A stretch of DNA of 64,000 nucleotides. Source: Anodontia alba. Lineage: Eukaryota; Mollusca; Bivalvia; Lucinida; Lucinidae. Both the position numbers and the translations under genes were made by a program. Below are positions 54,301 to 63,311 of the stretch, piece by piece. Below the pieces are notes generated by a model. It did not search any database and was not told the origin of the DNA. It saw only the letters and a program-made list of their open reading frames with translations. Location of the stretch: the NCBI GenBank assembly GCA_964016985.1, contig OZ024827.1, positions 80,923,835-80,987,834 on the forward strand. Direction: 5' to 3'. The first letter of the stretch is position 1, and every line of letters starts with the position of its first letter.

Positions 54301-56227
54301 CAAACAGTGCAGATCCAGATCAGTTGGCTTCTTCAGAAGCCAACTGATCTGGATCTACACTGTTTGCAAAGATAGGGTATGTCCGGGTTCAGCAGGACAA
54401 GGGTTAAGATATAAGATAATTTTCCTGATAGCACCACTTATCTCGACATAATGTTTGCTCAGTCTCCTCTGTCCAATACTTAGGGTAACTACAGTACAAT
54501 ATACATGTAATGTGTAGATTACAGTATTATGTAACAGTTTAACTTGCACCAACTGTTACTTACTTAATCAGTATTCACAGTTACATCAGTGCTAGGATTT
54601 ACCATAGTTACCATGCATATCCAAACAAAAAGGCATGAGGAAAGTGTAGTATCAGATTGGATATCACAGAAAGCAGTATCTGATCAGGGTCAATACTGTT
54701 TGCCACTCATTTAGCAATGTTTAGACACAAGAACAGCTTGCCAAATGGACTTGGTTCATGTTCACATTTAATGACTTGTCAGCTCATAAGGGTCATTTGA
54801 ATCAGACTTCTTTAAATGGTAAGTTTAAGTATCTGAATACTAAAGGTAAATACAGTAATACAAGAGGGACACTGTTAAGAAGTTACAAACTTACACCATT
54901 ATGCAAAGAACATTAAGTTAAATACCTCATCCATTTACATGTCTTTTTACCTCTGGATTCTTTCACCATGTGCAAAATGATGACATGGACTAGCTCAGAC
55001 AGTTAAAGCTGAATCAACCAAAACATCTGGGCCCAGTTGTTCAATATGTCGTTAGCTTAACGAGCTCATTAAGGATCATTTCGTTAACTGTTTTAGCAGA
55101 TTCAATATACAATATTATGACAGTTTTTGCTGAAAAAATGTGAGTAGCTTTTGCGCAGCATATTTGCGTATCACTCGATGTAAATTTTAATGAATCGTTA
55201 ACTAACGATGTCGTTAGCTTTGAACAACTGGGCCCTGGGCCTCAAGTATTCAGATGCCTTTATTCCTCACCTTACTCTTCCTACAAGACCATTTTACAAC
55301 CTGCTGATGTGTCTAAAAGTGGCATTCAGCAGTGTCTGATCTCGGTCTATATGTTTGCTCAGATTTGTCTGTCAAAATACTTTGGAAAAATACAGTAATC
55401 AAAAGGGAATTTTGAAGGTCCAACGAGTAAACATTGATGCACAGTCTGATCTAGGCATTTGCTGTTTGTACATATGTTAGGGTCCCTTCAGCAAGATTAG
55501 ACATGTACAGTAATCAGCTAGTGTGGGATCTGACTGTCAGAATGAGAAGGCAAACTTCTGTTTTCCCCTGACACAATTTAATACCACAAATATTGAGACA
55601 GCAAGTTGGTGGAGTAGATTATAATCAGGAAACTCATCTCGATTCTGGTCCAGAAATACTGCCATTACCACATTTCCAGGCTTTGACTCTAATCATACTA
55701 TAGTTATCCAAGTATAAATGGACAAACAGTCCTGGGCAAACATTCTGTGACTCTGATCAAGGTCTACACAGTTTGCAACTCATCCAGTGGATTTTAGAGA
55801 CAGCACCAACTAGTAAAATGGGAGTTGTTCAAGTTTTTACAAATATGGCAAGGAGTTTATGTGTTCAAATAATGAGGGTAAATATGTTATTTAAGTCCCA
55901 GATGTTCAAAGCATTGTTAGCTTAACGAGCTTGTTAATGACAAACTCATTAACTGTTGTAGCTAAGGTATTTTCAAATTTATTGATATTTTTGTTGCAAA
56001 AATGTGAGTAGCTTTTGCTACTATACAAAAGCTACTCACTTTTTTCAGCAAAAAATATCCATGTATTTGCCATATTTCAATACAGAAATTTTAACGTCAC
56101 ATTAGCCAACAACTTTGTTAAGTTTTGAACAACTGGGCCCAGAAAACATGCACATGAAAGGATCTAGTCAAGCAGAACACATGAGCAGTTGTTTGATACT
56201 TACTACTACCTAATCCAGTATAGTCAT
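42297..56227 (-). CDS. Unidentified gene, Ser/Arg-rich C-terminus (6 exons, 5' end outside or unfound)
   Basis: Six - strand segments (56227-56204, 54989-54951, 48103-48071, 47016-46769, 44730-44621, 42378-42297) all have AG/GT borders and join without a stop for 177 residues to a TGA. The product starts DYTGLGSIHVIILHMVKES, then becomes low-complexity and rich in Ser, Arg, Thr and Pro: RNSSGRRSNRARA, AMRRRTSWGSTEDIS, STPTSSPRHSAEPSPIS, PPPSAPSRRSRKPYS and SRSESEPNL, ending PSKTLFI. Many RxxS and SP sites suggest a phosphorylated, disordered tail; no domain is recognised and I give no function. The three large exons are well supported by codon-like content and phase; the two 5' micro-exons are less certain. 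The gene converges on RNF31. The introns are full of MITEs. Confidence 0.7.
42638..42939 (-). mobile_element. SINE family D with ~14-bp target duplication
   Basis: TTTGCATGCACTTT at left and TTTGCAGGCACTTT at right flank a full-length reverse copy (tail at left, box A end GCCGGTCTTGGTGGC at right on the - strand). Confidence 0.88.
43050..43275. mobile_element. Palindromic MITE with AGCATGAAAAAAAGTTTTATA ends
   Basis: GTTATAAAACTTTTTTCATG at left mirrors ATGAAAAAAAGTTTTATAAC at right; centre ATGCCAACAAAAGTTGGCAT. Single copy. Confidence 0.72.
43954..44337. mobile_element. Family B MITE with another family B MITE inserted at its TTAA
   Basis: Outer copy 43954-44138 plus 44321-44337. Inner core 44143-44316 is bounded by TTAA on both sides (44139-44142, 44317-44320), whereas undisturbed B copies have one TTAA there. 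This is direct evidence of TTAA target duplication. Confidence 0.88.
44500..44602. mobile_element. Family E MITE, partial
   Basis: TTTGCATGAAATGTCAATTC, then GAAAATTTTATCCAGCATGC; left half lost. Confidence 0.55.
44621..44730 (-). CDS. Unidentified gene, penultimate exon
   Basis: Acceptor TACTTTCAG, 36 codons plus 2 nt, donor AG|GTAGGC. It encodes FTKDQEMMPPPSAPSRRSR, then KPYSISKESLMTEDKRQ. The phase matches both neighbours. Confidence 0.72.
44866..45030. mobile_element. Inverted-repeat element GGGGATAACTGCATTC
   Basis: About 48-bp arms (GGGGATAACTGCATTCAAAT ... with GGGGAGGTAAATTGGCGG) mirror each other around GCGTCAGCGGAGCAG. It lies beside AGCTCCAGATAAGAGGAGG, so probably inside a family C copy. 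Confidence 0.72.
45829..45903 (+). repeat. 20-bp tandem repeat, four copies
   Basis: AGAATCATCTTGAGAAGAAC repeated four times with one or two changes. Confidence 0.9.
46590..46722. repeat. Family H hairpin next to the largest - strand exon
   Basis: AAGGAAAGAATTTGCTCCCA and inverse; ends 47 bp from the splice donor of the exon at 46769-47016. Confidence 0.7.
46769..47016 (-). CDS. Unidentified gene, largest exon in window
   Basis: Acceptor TTGCTTTTCAG, 2 nt plus 82 codons, donor TCA|GTATGT. It is Ser/Thr/Arg-rich with RRSNRARAITSLIQASSAG, AMRRRTSWGSTEDIS and STPTSSPRHSAEPSPIS. The sequence is not repeated elsewhere in the window and has higher GC than its surroundings, as expected of a coding exon. 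Confidence 0.75.
47205..47365. mobile_element. Family F MITE, degraded
   Basis: TTTTTAATGCTTATCCCAAC and AGAAAACAAGCAGCC arms; ends weak. Confidence 0.45.
47392..47605. mobile_element. Family B MITE
   Basis: CAACCCTTGCCATGCTGAAT to CAGCAGGACCAGGGTTAA with full hairpin. Confidence 0.8.
47888..48060. mobile_element. Family E MITE, reverse
   Basis: AGCATGCTGGGTAAAAATTT to AATGAGTGGTAAAAGC; GTTTCCACAATTTGCATGAA arm. It ends 11 bp from the 33-nt exon. Confidence 0.7.
48071..48103 (-). CDS. Unidentified gene, 33-nt micro-exon
   Basis: Acceptor CTCCATTTCAG and a perfect donor GTAAGTATCC bracket 33 nt coding LLTSSRLSSK. Its phase fits the next exon exactly and it lies in single-copy sequence. Confidence 0.65.
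48830..49043. mobile_element. Family B MITE
   Basis: TTAACCCTTGTCGTACTGAA to TTCAGCAGGACTAGG. The interval 48104-48829 shows no recognisable feature. Confidence 0.78.
49245..49350. repeat. Inverted repeat with one duplicated arm
   Basis: AATCACTTTATTTGCCAAGG AACA and its inverse around CGATGTTTCGGCCATC; the right arm occurs twice in tandem. 49351-50080 holds nothing else recognised apart from a weak family L trace near 50000. Confidence 0.75.
50083..50297. mobile_element. Family B MITE
   Basis: TTAACCCTAGCCCTGCTGAA to TTGGCAAGGGTTAA. Confidence 0.8.
50320..50485 (-). repeat. Fragment with CCCGAAGAACCCGGAGAAAA motif
   Basis: GGGCAAAAACCCGAAGAACC and GAGAAAAACCACCTGACC resemble a motif common in repeats of marine invertebrates. 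Too short to classify. Confidence 0.4.
50596..50789. mobile_element. Family C palindromic MITE
   Basis: ATACGTTGTGGTACTCATTA and inverse inside AGATAAGGCGC flanks. Confidence 0.8.
51590..51793. mobile_element. Family F palindromic MITE
   Basis: TTAATCCTTAAAAAGCC to GGCGTTTGATGGTTTAA; CTTGGCATTTCATTGAATTA arm. A family H relic (51125-51200) and an A-run (51352-51376) precede it. Confidence 0.65.
52067..52270. mobile_element. Family E palindromic MITE
   Basis: GCCACTCTGTCATATGGAC to TTTTACCCAGAGTGCTAA; TTTCATGCAAACTGTCTCC arm and inverse. Confidence 0.75.
52405..52778. mobile_element. Family F MITE abutting a family B MITE
   Basis: Family F relic 52405-52572 meets family B (52573-52778) at a TTAA, suggesting B integrated at the F terminus. 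Confidence 0.7.
52877..53164 (+). other. Open frame of 95 codons, probably not a gene
   Basis: Frame starting MELNVTNLLVAIIKLF with hydrophobic stretches. No family, no splice context and no start context is recognisable. It lies within an intron of the - strand gene. I would not annotate it as a protein. Confidence 0.15.
53363..53645 (-). mobile_element. SINE family D, diverged
   Basis: GAGTTGTACGGCACAGTCAA tail side to CCACCGATGCCGGC head side; CATAATT flanks both ends. Confidence 0.75.
54097..54192. mobile_element. Half of a family C MITE
   Basis: AGCTCTAGATAAAGCATTTT to GCTATGCACTTACC; cut by the following family B copy. Confidence 0.55.
54193..54406. mobile_element. Family B MITE
   Basis: TTAACCCTTGTCCTGCTGAA to CAGCAGGACAAGGGTTAA, one of the best-preserved copies. 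Confidence 0.85.
54951..54989 (-). CDS. Unidentified gene, 39-nt exon (tentative)
   Basis: Donor GTAAAAAG; two acceptor choices (CTGAG or GCTAG) differ by 4 nt. The GCTAG choice (39 nt) keeps the frame with the exon upstream and codes HVIILHMVKESR, a possible amphipathic helix. Confidence 0.5.
55029..55235. mobile_element. Family A MITE, half hairpin deleted
   Basis: GGGCCCAGTTGTTCAATATG to GAACAACTGGGCCC. The following 55236-55893 shows only weak L-type traces. Confidence 0.8.
55894..56140. mobile_element. Family A MITE
   Basis: Left end worn (TCCCAGATGTTCAAAGC), right end GAACAACTGGGCCC; TACTATACAAAAGCTACTCA hairpin. Confidence 0.78.
56204..56227 (-). CDS. Unidentified gene, 24-nt exon (tentative)
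   Basis: A full-consensus donor GTAAGTATC follows 24 nt coding DYTGLGS. The acceptor (GGAAACTGAG after a T-run) is weak. The phase agrees with both the 39-nt exon and, if that is skipped, the 33-nt exon. Confidence 0.42.
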
Positions 56228-56510
56228 CTCAGTTTCCATTGAGTTGCAGTGAAAAAAAACCATAGAAAGAAGAAGATCAGCCCATGTACATGAAAGATTA
56301 TAGAGGCCGCAGTAATAGTCAATTTGTATTCAAGTGTATAAGAAAAACTGGAGATCAATTTATGCATAGACAATACATTTTTCAAAATGGGCTGCACCAA
56401 TAGAAAGCCGATTCTTGGGATTTGGAATATCACAGCTTCAGCCTACATGAGCATGTGCATGTGAAAAATTACAACCTTGCTTTGGCAAGCAGGAAAGATC
56501 CAGATAAGCA

Positions 56511-56696
56511 TAGCTCCAGGTAAGGCATTTTTTTTTCCAACCGAAAAGTACTGATATTTTATAATTATTTCTCCATGAAATTATATGTTGTGGGTACACA
56601 TTAGAAGCACCACTTTGAGGTTGTGAGTACCTGCAACATAGGTTTTCAAAGAGAAATAAATAAAATATTATCTTCCCTCTTATCTGGAGCTATGGA
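56511..56696. mobile_element. Family C MITE
   Basis: AGCTCCAGGTAAGGC to CTTATCTGGAGCTATGG; shortened palindrome. Confidence 0.72.
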
Positions 56697-56902
56697 TCAA
56701 CCTGCACATCTGTGTAGTCTGGTCAGAGTCTTTGCTGCTTGCATTTAGTCTCTGCACATGTTGACGAGCTTACATAATATGCAAGCATGTTAACCTTTAG
56801 CAATCTGCACAGATGTAGGAGCCACAAAGCATATTTTTGTTTGGTAACCCATGCCAAGACAAGTGTCTTTTTGCATGCATGTGCCCATATATCCATGCAA
56901 TC

Positions 56903-57141
56903 TGGGCCAAGTTGTTCAAAGCATTGTTAGCTTAACCAGCTCGTTAATGACAAACTTGTTTACTCTTGTAGCTAAAGTATTTTCAAATACATTGATATTT
57001 TTTCTGCAAAAATGTGAGTAGCTTTTGCAAAAGCTACTCACATTTTTCAGCACAATATATATATGTATTTGCCATATTTGAAGACAGAAATTTAACATCA
57101 CAGTAGCTAACAGCTTCGTTAAGTTTTGAACAACTGGGTCC
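56903..57141. mobile_element. Family A MITE
   Basis: GGGCCAAGTTGTTCAAAGC to GAACAACTGGGTCC; TTTGCAAAAGCTACTCACA hairpin. Confidence 0.8.
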
Positions 57142-57371
57142 AGATTAAAACCTTGCCTGTCCTGTCTTGACTCACAGAATCAAATAACACTATACTGCCT
57201 ACACTGTTTGCCTCCATGACCACTTGTGTCATGAAACACCTAAAATATGAGTTGCATCTTCAGAAAATGTGCCATTGGATATGTGCTTTCAGTGAAGACT
57301 CAGATCTGCCAGCATGCTCTAAATATAGCCAAAGATCCAGCTTTTCTCTTTGCGGCAGAGATAACTGATCA

Positions 57372-57615
57372 GGGCCCAGTTGTTCAAAGTGTCGTTAGCT
57401 TAACAAGCTCGTTAAGGGTCATTTCATTAACTGTTTTAGCGGATTCAACTTACAACATTCTGATATTTTTTGCTGAAAAAATGTGAGTAGCTTTTGCACT
57501 GCAAAAGCTACTCACATTTTTTCAGCAAAAAATTTCAGCATATTTACGTATCACTGGATGAAAATTTTAATGAATCGTTAACAAATGATATCGTTAGCTT
57601 TGAACAACTGGGCCC
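57372..57615. mobile_element. Family A MITE, complete
   Basis: GGGCCCAGTTGTTCAAAGTG to GAACAACTGGGCCC, full hairpin. Confidence 0.85.
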
Positions 57616-57768
57616 TGATTGTCCGGATGCACATGACTGAAGAGACATTTTCTCATATGGTGCAGTGGTAGACAATCAAACTGCATACCTAAAATACTCT
57701 GAGCCCAAAGAACCAGAATATACAGAATTTCATATGAAAACTATTTCTCTTACCAAACATCTACAAAA

Positions 57769-57963
57769 TCATAGCTTCAGTTAAGGCATTTTTTTTTTTG
57801 TTATTTTTTTTAACCAAAAAGTTCTGATATTTTTCTTTATTTCTCCATGAAAACATATGATGTGGGTACTCATTAGATGTGCCTCAGAGAGATGATTCTA
57901 ATGTGTTTCAACAACATATCTTTTCATAGAGAAACAAGGAAAAATATGTTGATAACCTCTCAT
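57769..57963. mobile_element. Family C MITE
   Basis: AGCTTCAGTTAAGGC, arms ATATGATGTGGGTACTCATT and a worn inverse. Confidence 0.68.
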
Positions 57964-58432
57964 CTATTCTCCATGGAAAGACATGTTGTGGGTACTCATT
58001 AGAAGTGCCTCATAGAGGCACTTCTTAAGTGTATCCACAACATTTGTTTATGTTGAGGTTTTACGGCCCAGTCAACCCAATGGGGTCATGTCGAGCGCGG
58101 TCAGTTTACCTAACCACAAGTTCACTGGGCAGGATTAGTCCTCTAAGCGGTTAACCTGTATTGTGCACATTCTTTCACCAGAAACTGACAACTGCCCTTC
58201 TTGAATCAGCGGAAGGGAGAGGAAGGGAGAGAATGATCGTAGAAAATATTTCATGATCAATCTCTACGAAAGAATGTTGCCAACCTCAGCGGGGGTTGAA
58301 CCCGTGACCTCCTGGTCTCCAGTCGGACGGCGCATCCAACTGAGCCACCGAGGCCGGCTGTATCCACAATGTATCTTTTCATGTAGAAATGAGAAAAACA
58401 TGTGGATACCCTTTCTTGTCTGGGGCTATCAA
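57964..58432. mobile_element. Family C MITE interrupted by a SINE
   Basis: C sequence 57964-58040 (ACATGTTGTGGGTACTCATT and inverse) resumes at 58359 and ends TTGTCTGGGGCTAT. Confidence 0.8.
58041..58358 (-). mobile_element. SINE family D, full length, with 11-bp target duplication
   Basis: TGTATCCACAA at 58030-58040 and 58359-58369. Complete reverse copy from the tail (GTTGAGGTTTTACGGCCC) to the tRNA-like head (CAACTGAGCCACCGAGGCC); GAGAGGAAGG is locally duplicated. Confidence 0.9.
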
Positions 58433-58794
58433 AAAGATGTGATAAACTGATCCTGAAGGACCTGACTGGTTCTTGTATAAAGATGTATAAAGACATCTCA
58501 TGCATTGCAGCAAGAGATATATTATGCACTGAGAACAGAATTCAAGACTCTATCAGTTATAGTCAACTTTCATTATCTCAAAGTCCAAATGGCTTGAATT
58601 TCTACTTTGAGATAACAGTATTTTAAAATAATAAATGATACATAAAGAAGTCAACTAAAATAAAACTGATTTTACTTTGACATAAGCAGATATTTTGACA
58701 CATTACGATAATGCGAATCAAGTAAACTATAATATCAAGGACATTTAGGGACATTTAAAAGTGGACTTTAGTCATTAAAGAATCAATCAGAAAG

Positions 58795-59155
58795 CAGCAG
58801 GCAACATTCTTAATAACTATTATAATTATTTTCAGAAAAATAGGTTTGGCATTTCATATGATTCAACTTCTATGCAGATTTTTCACATGAAATGTCAAGC
58901 CTTTTTTTTTCCTCAATAAATAAAAATGTTGTCAGGTTACAAGTGGACTTTAACCCTTAAAATATTAATTACATCTGCAGCAGATGACATATTAAATTAT
59001 TTTGCTTCATTTTTTGAGAAAATAAGAGTTGATATTTCATGTGAATCAGATGATTCAAATGATATGTCAGTTTCATTTTCTCAATAATAAATATGTCATA
59101 TGCTACCAGTTTGCATGACACTTTACTGGCTAAACAATAGAAAACATTTGAGACC
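58795..59155. mobile_element. Two adjacent family F MITE relics
   Basis: Palindromes centred near 58870 (TTTGGCATTTCATATGATTC) and 59050 (TTGATATTTCATGTGAATCA). Confidence 0.6.
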
Positions 59156-59172
59156 CTATTTGAGAAAAGGTT

Positions 59173-59387
59173 CTTTACCCTTCTCATGTTGAATAAATTA
59201 AGATGCCACACCAGTTTCTAATTCTCAGCCAATCAGATTACTTAATCCAGATTGTTGATATAAATTTGCATTATGAATGACAAACAGTGCAGATCCAGAT
59301 CAGCTGGCTTCTTCAGAAGCCAGCTGATCTGGATCTACACTGTTTGCAAAGGCAGGGTACATCCAGGTTCAGCAGGACAAGGGTTAA
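59173..59387. mobile_element. Family B MITE
   Basis: TTTACCCTTCTCATGTTGAA to CAGCAGGACAAGGGTTAA, hairpin CAGATCAGCTGGCTTC. Confidence 0.82.
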
Positions 59388-59417
59388 AATGTTTCTGCTT
59401 CTATTCAGCATATTCAA

Positions 59418-59588
59418 CTTTAGCATTCTCTGGGCAAATTCAGCAGTCAACAAACTGATATTTTTCTTATTTTTCAGAAAATAAGTTTACCATTTTGCAT
59501 AAAATGTCAAACCCTCTATTCCAGGAAAATATGAAAAGGCTTTTTCAAAATGTTGCCTGCTGAAAATTGTACCCAGGGAGCTAAGCAT
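59418..59588. mobile_element. Family E MITE
   Basis: CTGGGCAAATTCAGCAGTCA to TTGTACCCAGGGAGCTAA. Confidence 0.68.
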
Positions 59589-59591
59589 TCC

Positions 59592-59797
59592 ATTAATCCC
59601 GGTCCTGCTGAACCTAGATATGCCCTGCCTTTGCAAACAGTGTAGATCCAGATTAGTTGGCTTCTGAACTGATCTGGATCTGCACTGTTTGCCATTTAGC
59701 ATGTGAATTTGTATCAACAACTTAGGTCAAGTAATCTGATTGGCTGACAATTAGAAGTGGACATGGCATCTTAATTTATTCAGCATAACAAGAGTTA
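59592..59797. mobile_element. Family B MITE
   Basis: TTAATCCCGGTCCTGCTGAA to CAGCATAACAAGAGTTAA. Confidence 0.78.
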
Positions 59798-59901
59798 ATG
59801 GTTAGTCAGATCAGAACCACTCTGGATTGAATGGTTTTGTTTTAAAGCACAATAAATCAAAACCAAGAGAGGAGACAAACCCACCAGCTGATTATTCACC
59901 A

Positions 59902-60210
59902 AGGCCCAGTTGTTCAAAGCATCCTTAGCCTAACAAGCTCATAAATGACAAACTTGTTAACTGTTAACAGGGTCCAGCTGTTCAAAACTAACAAGTTGTT
60001 AGCTGATGTGATGTTAAAATTTCTATTTTGAAATATGGCAAGTACATTGATATGTTTTGCTGAAAAAATGTGAGTAGCTTTTGCATTGCAAAAGCTACTC
60101 ACATTTTTGCAGCAAAATATAAGTGTGTTTGAAAATACCTTAGCTACAATATTTAATGAATTTGTCACAACAAGCTTGTTAAACTAACAATGCTTAGAAC
60201 AACAGGGCCC
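59902..60210. mobile_element. Composite family A MITE
   Basis: A left end at 59902 (AGGCCCAGTTGTTCAAAGC) and a second one at 59969 (GGGTCCAGCTGTTCAAAAC), with one right end; either one copy landed in another or two recombined. Confidence 0.72.
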
Positions 60211-60357
60211 AGGTTTTGAAGCAGTCAGTTGCTACAACCAGATGCTCCACAGAAAATGGCAACGACCAAACATTACACATAAATTTAAACAAGCTACTTG
60301 TTTGTTTATTTCTCTATCTATCCCATTTCTACTGTCTAACATTTCACCACCAAAACT

Positions 60358-60740
60358 AAGCTCCAGATAAGGCACTTTCTTTTCACCTGAAAAGTACCAA
60401 CATTCTTCTTAACCCATTGTAGACTGAATAGACTCTCCCGCACTATATATCGGAAGAGTCCAATTTCAATTTTAGGTACATCCGGCTATGAGATTTACAT
60501 ATTCCTAGAGAAAAATGGCTAAACTATTTGCAAACAGTGGAGACCCTGATCAGACACCGCATTCTGCGGCATCTGATCTGGGATTGCACTTATTGCCAAT
60601 TAACCTTTTACGGGTCTTTTACGTGCATTAATTCTCCATGAAGTAAATTCTCTCATCGAGGTGCTTCCATTGAGTACCCACAGCATATGTATTCATGAAG
60701 AAATAAGAACAACATGTGGATACACCCTCTTATCTGGAAC
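60358..60740. mobile_element. Family C MITE split by an L-type hairpin segment
   Basis: AGCTCCAGATAAGGCAC at left, GGATACACCCTCTTATCTGG at right; AACAGTGGAGACCCTGATCA hairpin in between (60530-60605). Confidence 0.6.
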
Positions 60741-60874
60741 AAAGCCAAAATTCTTGTGTATTTACCCTAAACATTCAGACAGATATGTTTTAGTGAACAG
60801 TGTAGACCCAAACTCTGGTTTTGGTCATACACCACTGTTTACCATTCTGGAAACCGATTTCAGATCTATCAATA

Positions 60875-61258
60875 AAATACAATAAAATTCTGCTATTAAC
60901 CCTTGTCCTGCTGAAACTGGATATAGCCTGCCTTTGCAAACAGTGTAGATCAAGATCAGTTGGCTTCTGAAGAAGCCAACTGATCTGGATCTGCATTATT
61001 TACCATTAAGTATGTGAATTTATAGCAACAATCCAGATCAAGTAATCTGATTGGCTGAAAATTAGAAGTGGGCGTGGCATCTTAATTTATTCAGCAGGAT
61101 AAGGGTTAAGACCACCTTTGGGACTGCTTAAAAGTGATCTTATTAGTGGGGTGGTCCTGATAATGAATACAGAATAAGAAAGAAACCATTTTGGACCAGC
61201 AAAAGCTGCTTGTACCGGTAATAGTGCAGTGGTCTTAAAAACAGAATTTTACTGCCGG
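60875..61258. mobile_element. CAGTAAAATTCTG-type MITE with a family B MITE at its TTAA
   Basis: Outer ends AATAAAATTCTGCTATTAAG and CAGAATTTTACTGCCGG. Inner B core 60900-61105 is bounded by TTAA at 60896-60899 and 61106-61109. The same outer terminus at 32235 has a single TTAA. Confidence 0.85.
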
Positions 61259-61523
61259 TAGTCAAATAGACTTGTTCAAACTTTTAGTCTAAATATGGCA
61301 TCTAAATATTTAGGGTAATTACACATGTTTGGTTAGCAAAATTTGATCAAATAAGATCATTTATACTTTTATCATCATCAATATTACCATTAATTACACG
61401 CAGAAAGTAATTCAAGCCAGCATGTTAAAAACATTGCACAATTCTGGGCAGTTTTTAACTGATTCAATGTACGAATATGTTATAGTCTTTCTTTTCTTTA
61501 AAACCCAGTCTCTTAGTAAACAC

Positions 61524-61755
61524 CATAGCTCCACATAAGGTGCTTTTTTTTAAGACAAAAAAAATGTTTATATTTTTCTTATTTCTCCATAAAAGCATAT
61601 GTTGTGGGTACTCATTAGAAGCACCTCAGAGAGGCACATAATGAGTACCCTCAACAGACTTTGTCATGGGGAAATAAGAATATATATTTTTTATCACAAA
61701 GAAAAATATCCCCCCACCCCACCCCGCACCATACTGCTCTTATCTAGAGCTATGT
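61524..61755. mobile_element. Family C MITE
   Basis: AGCTCCACATAAGGTGC to CTTATCTAGAGCTATG; GCATATGTTGTGGGTACTCA arm. Confidence 0.75.
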
Positions 61756-61922
61756 ACCACTGCACAGCTCTTAACAGTTTCTAACTGATTTGATGTATGA
61801 ATATTTGATAGTCTTTATCTAATCAGAATCAATTTGGTATATGTAATATTCTAGGTTATGTAGAAGACTGTATGAAATTTCATGTCACTATGAGAATATC
61901 TAAATCATGCAAGAGTCAGCCT

Positions 61923-62143
61923 TTAACCTTTAAAGCAATAATCACAACTACAGCATACAACACTGTGAAGTATTTCTTTTTAATTTACTTATTTTTTCCG
62001 AGAAAACAATACTTTGCATTTCATGTGAATCATCTGCTGAAATGCCAAGTCTTATTTTCCACAGATGATTTATATAAAACGCAAAAATCTTTCTTTCTCG
62101 AAAATAACAATATCAATCTCAGTATGCCATCTTTAAGGGTTAA
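61923..62143. mobile_element. Family F MITE with TTAA ends
   Basis: TTTAACCTTTAAAGCAATAA to CTTTAAGGGTTAA; CATTTCATGTGAATCATCTG centre. 62144-62640 is AT-rich with nothing recognised. Confidence 0.7.
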
Positions 62144-62641
62144 CAGGAGAATATTTCATTCAACTACTAATATCATAGCTTAGATTGTTGTGCAATGCAT
62201 ATGGGCCAAGTCATGAGAAAAGATCCCTTCTCATATTTTAAGATATACACCAGACTAACATGTGCATCAACCTAGTCTTTTTTGGCTTCCACTGTTTGAT
62301 TTTTATAATCTAGTTTATAGGGTTGTTATGTGTTAAGGTCACTTTTCTCACAGCATAGCCCAACTATCTCTGTATAGAATGTATAATATAAAAGTCAAGA
62401 AAAAAGTTTGCTTATGATATACATAAAAAGGTTTTCTGTGCATCCACTGAAATTTTAACATTAAGCATTTCCTTGTGATTCCTACTTCTACATATATATT
62501 AAGTTACATGCATTTAAATATCTTTAACTAACAGTTTTTATACCATAAATCATTAAAATACCCCAAAACAGATATTATCAATATAAATTTTCACCAAACG
62601 TAAGTGGGTTACAGCATTCAGCAAAAGCACAAACTAGCATC

Positions 62642-62800
62642 TTAACACTTAAGACACTATGGGCAGATTCAGCAGGAGAATAATTGGTGATATTTTTCTT
62701 ATTTTTCCTAGAAAATTGGATCCAACACTTCATGCAAATTGTCTCCTAAGGAGACAATTTGCATGAAGTGTCAGATCCTATTTTCGTTTGCCTGGCAAGG
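62642..62800. mobile_element. Family E MITE
   Basis: TTAACACTTAAGACACTATG; near-perfect ATGCAAATTGTCTCC TAAGG hairpin and inverse. Confidence 0.72.
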
Positions 62801-62861
62801 TTAATATCACTTTCTTAAGTCAAATGTAAGAACTCCAAAGTTTGGCATTTCTGGCACACTA

Positions 62862-63068
62862 ATTTAGCTCTTGTCATGGTAAATAAATTAAGATGCCATA
62901 CCCACTTATAAATATCAGCAGATGTTTCTTTGATTCAAGTTGTTAATAAAAATTCACACACTAAATGACCAACAGTGCAGCTCCAGATCAGTTGGTTTCT
63001 TCAGGAGCCAACTGATCTGGATCTACACTGTTTGCAAAAGCAGGGCATATCCGGATTCAACAGGACCA
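62862..63068. mobile_element. Family B MITE, worn ends
   Basis: TCTTGTCATGGTAAATAAAT to TTCAACAGGACC with hairpin CAGATCAGTTGGTTTC. Confidence 0.75.
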
Positions 63069-63311
63069 CTGTTCTGATGCTGATGAAGATAACATGTGCA
63101 TCGGTCTGTTGAATAATACAACCTTATACTTAAACACACACAAAAAGTTTGACAACCCATTCCTATTATGTCTAGCAGAGAAACAGATGCAATAAGAGAA
63201 ACAGCAGAACATTTACACAATCTTGAGTCACCCCACAAAAACTGGAAAACTGATCCACATCAATCAAAGTGTCACCACAGTTTGCCCTAAGTTTGCACTA
63301 ATGCTCGAGCC

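Noticed and set aside
56224..56433. 69-codon - strand hydrophobic frame beside the 24-nt exon
   Set aside because: Different frame from the exon, stop just before the donor and no support from neighbours.
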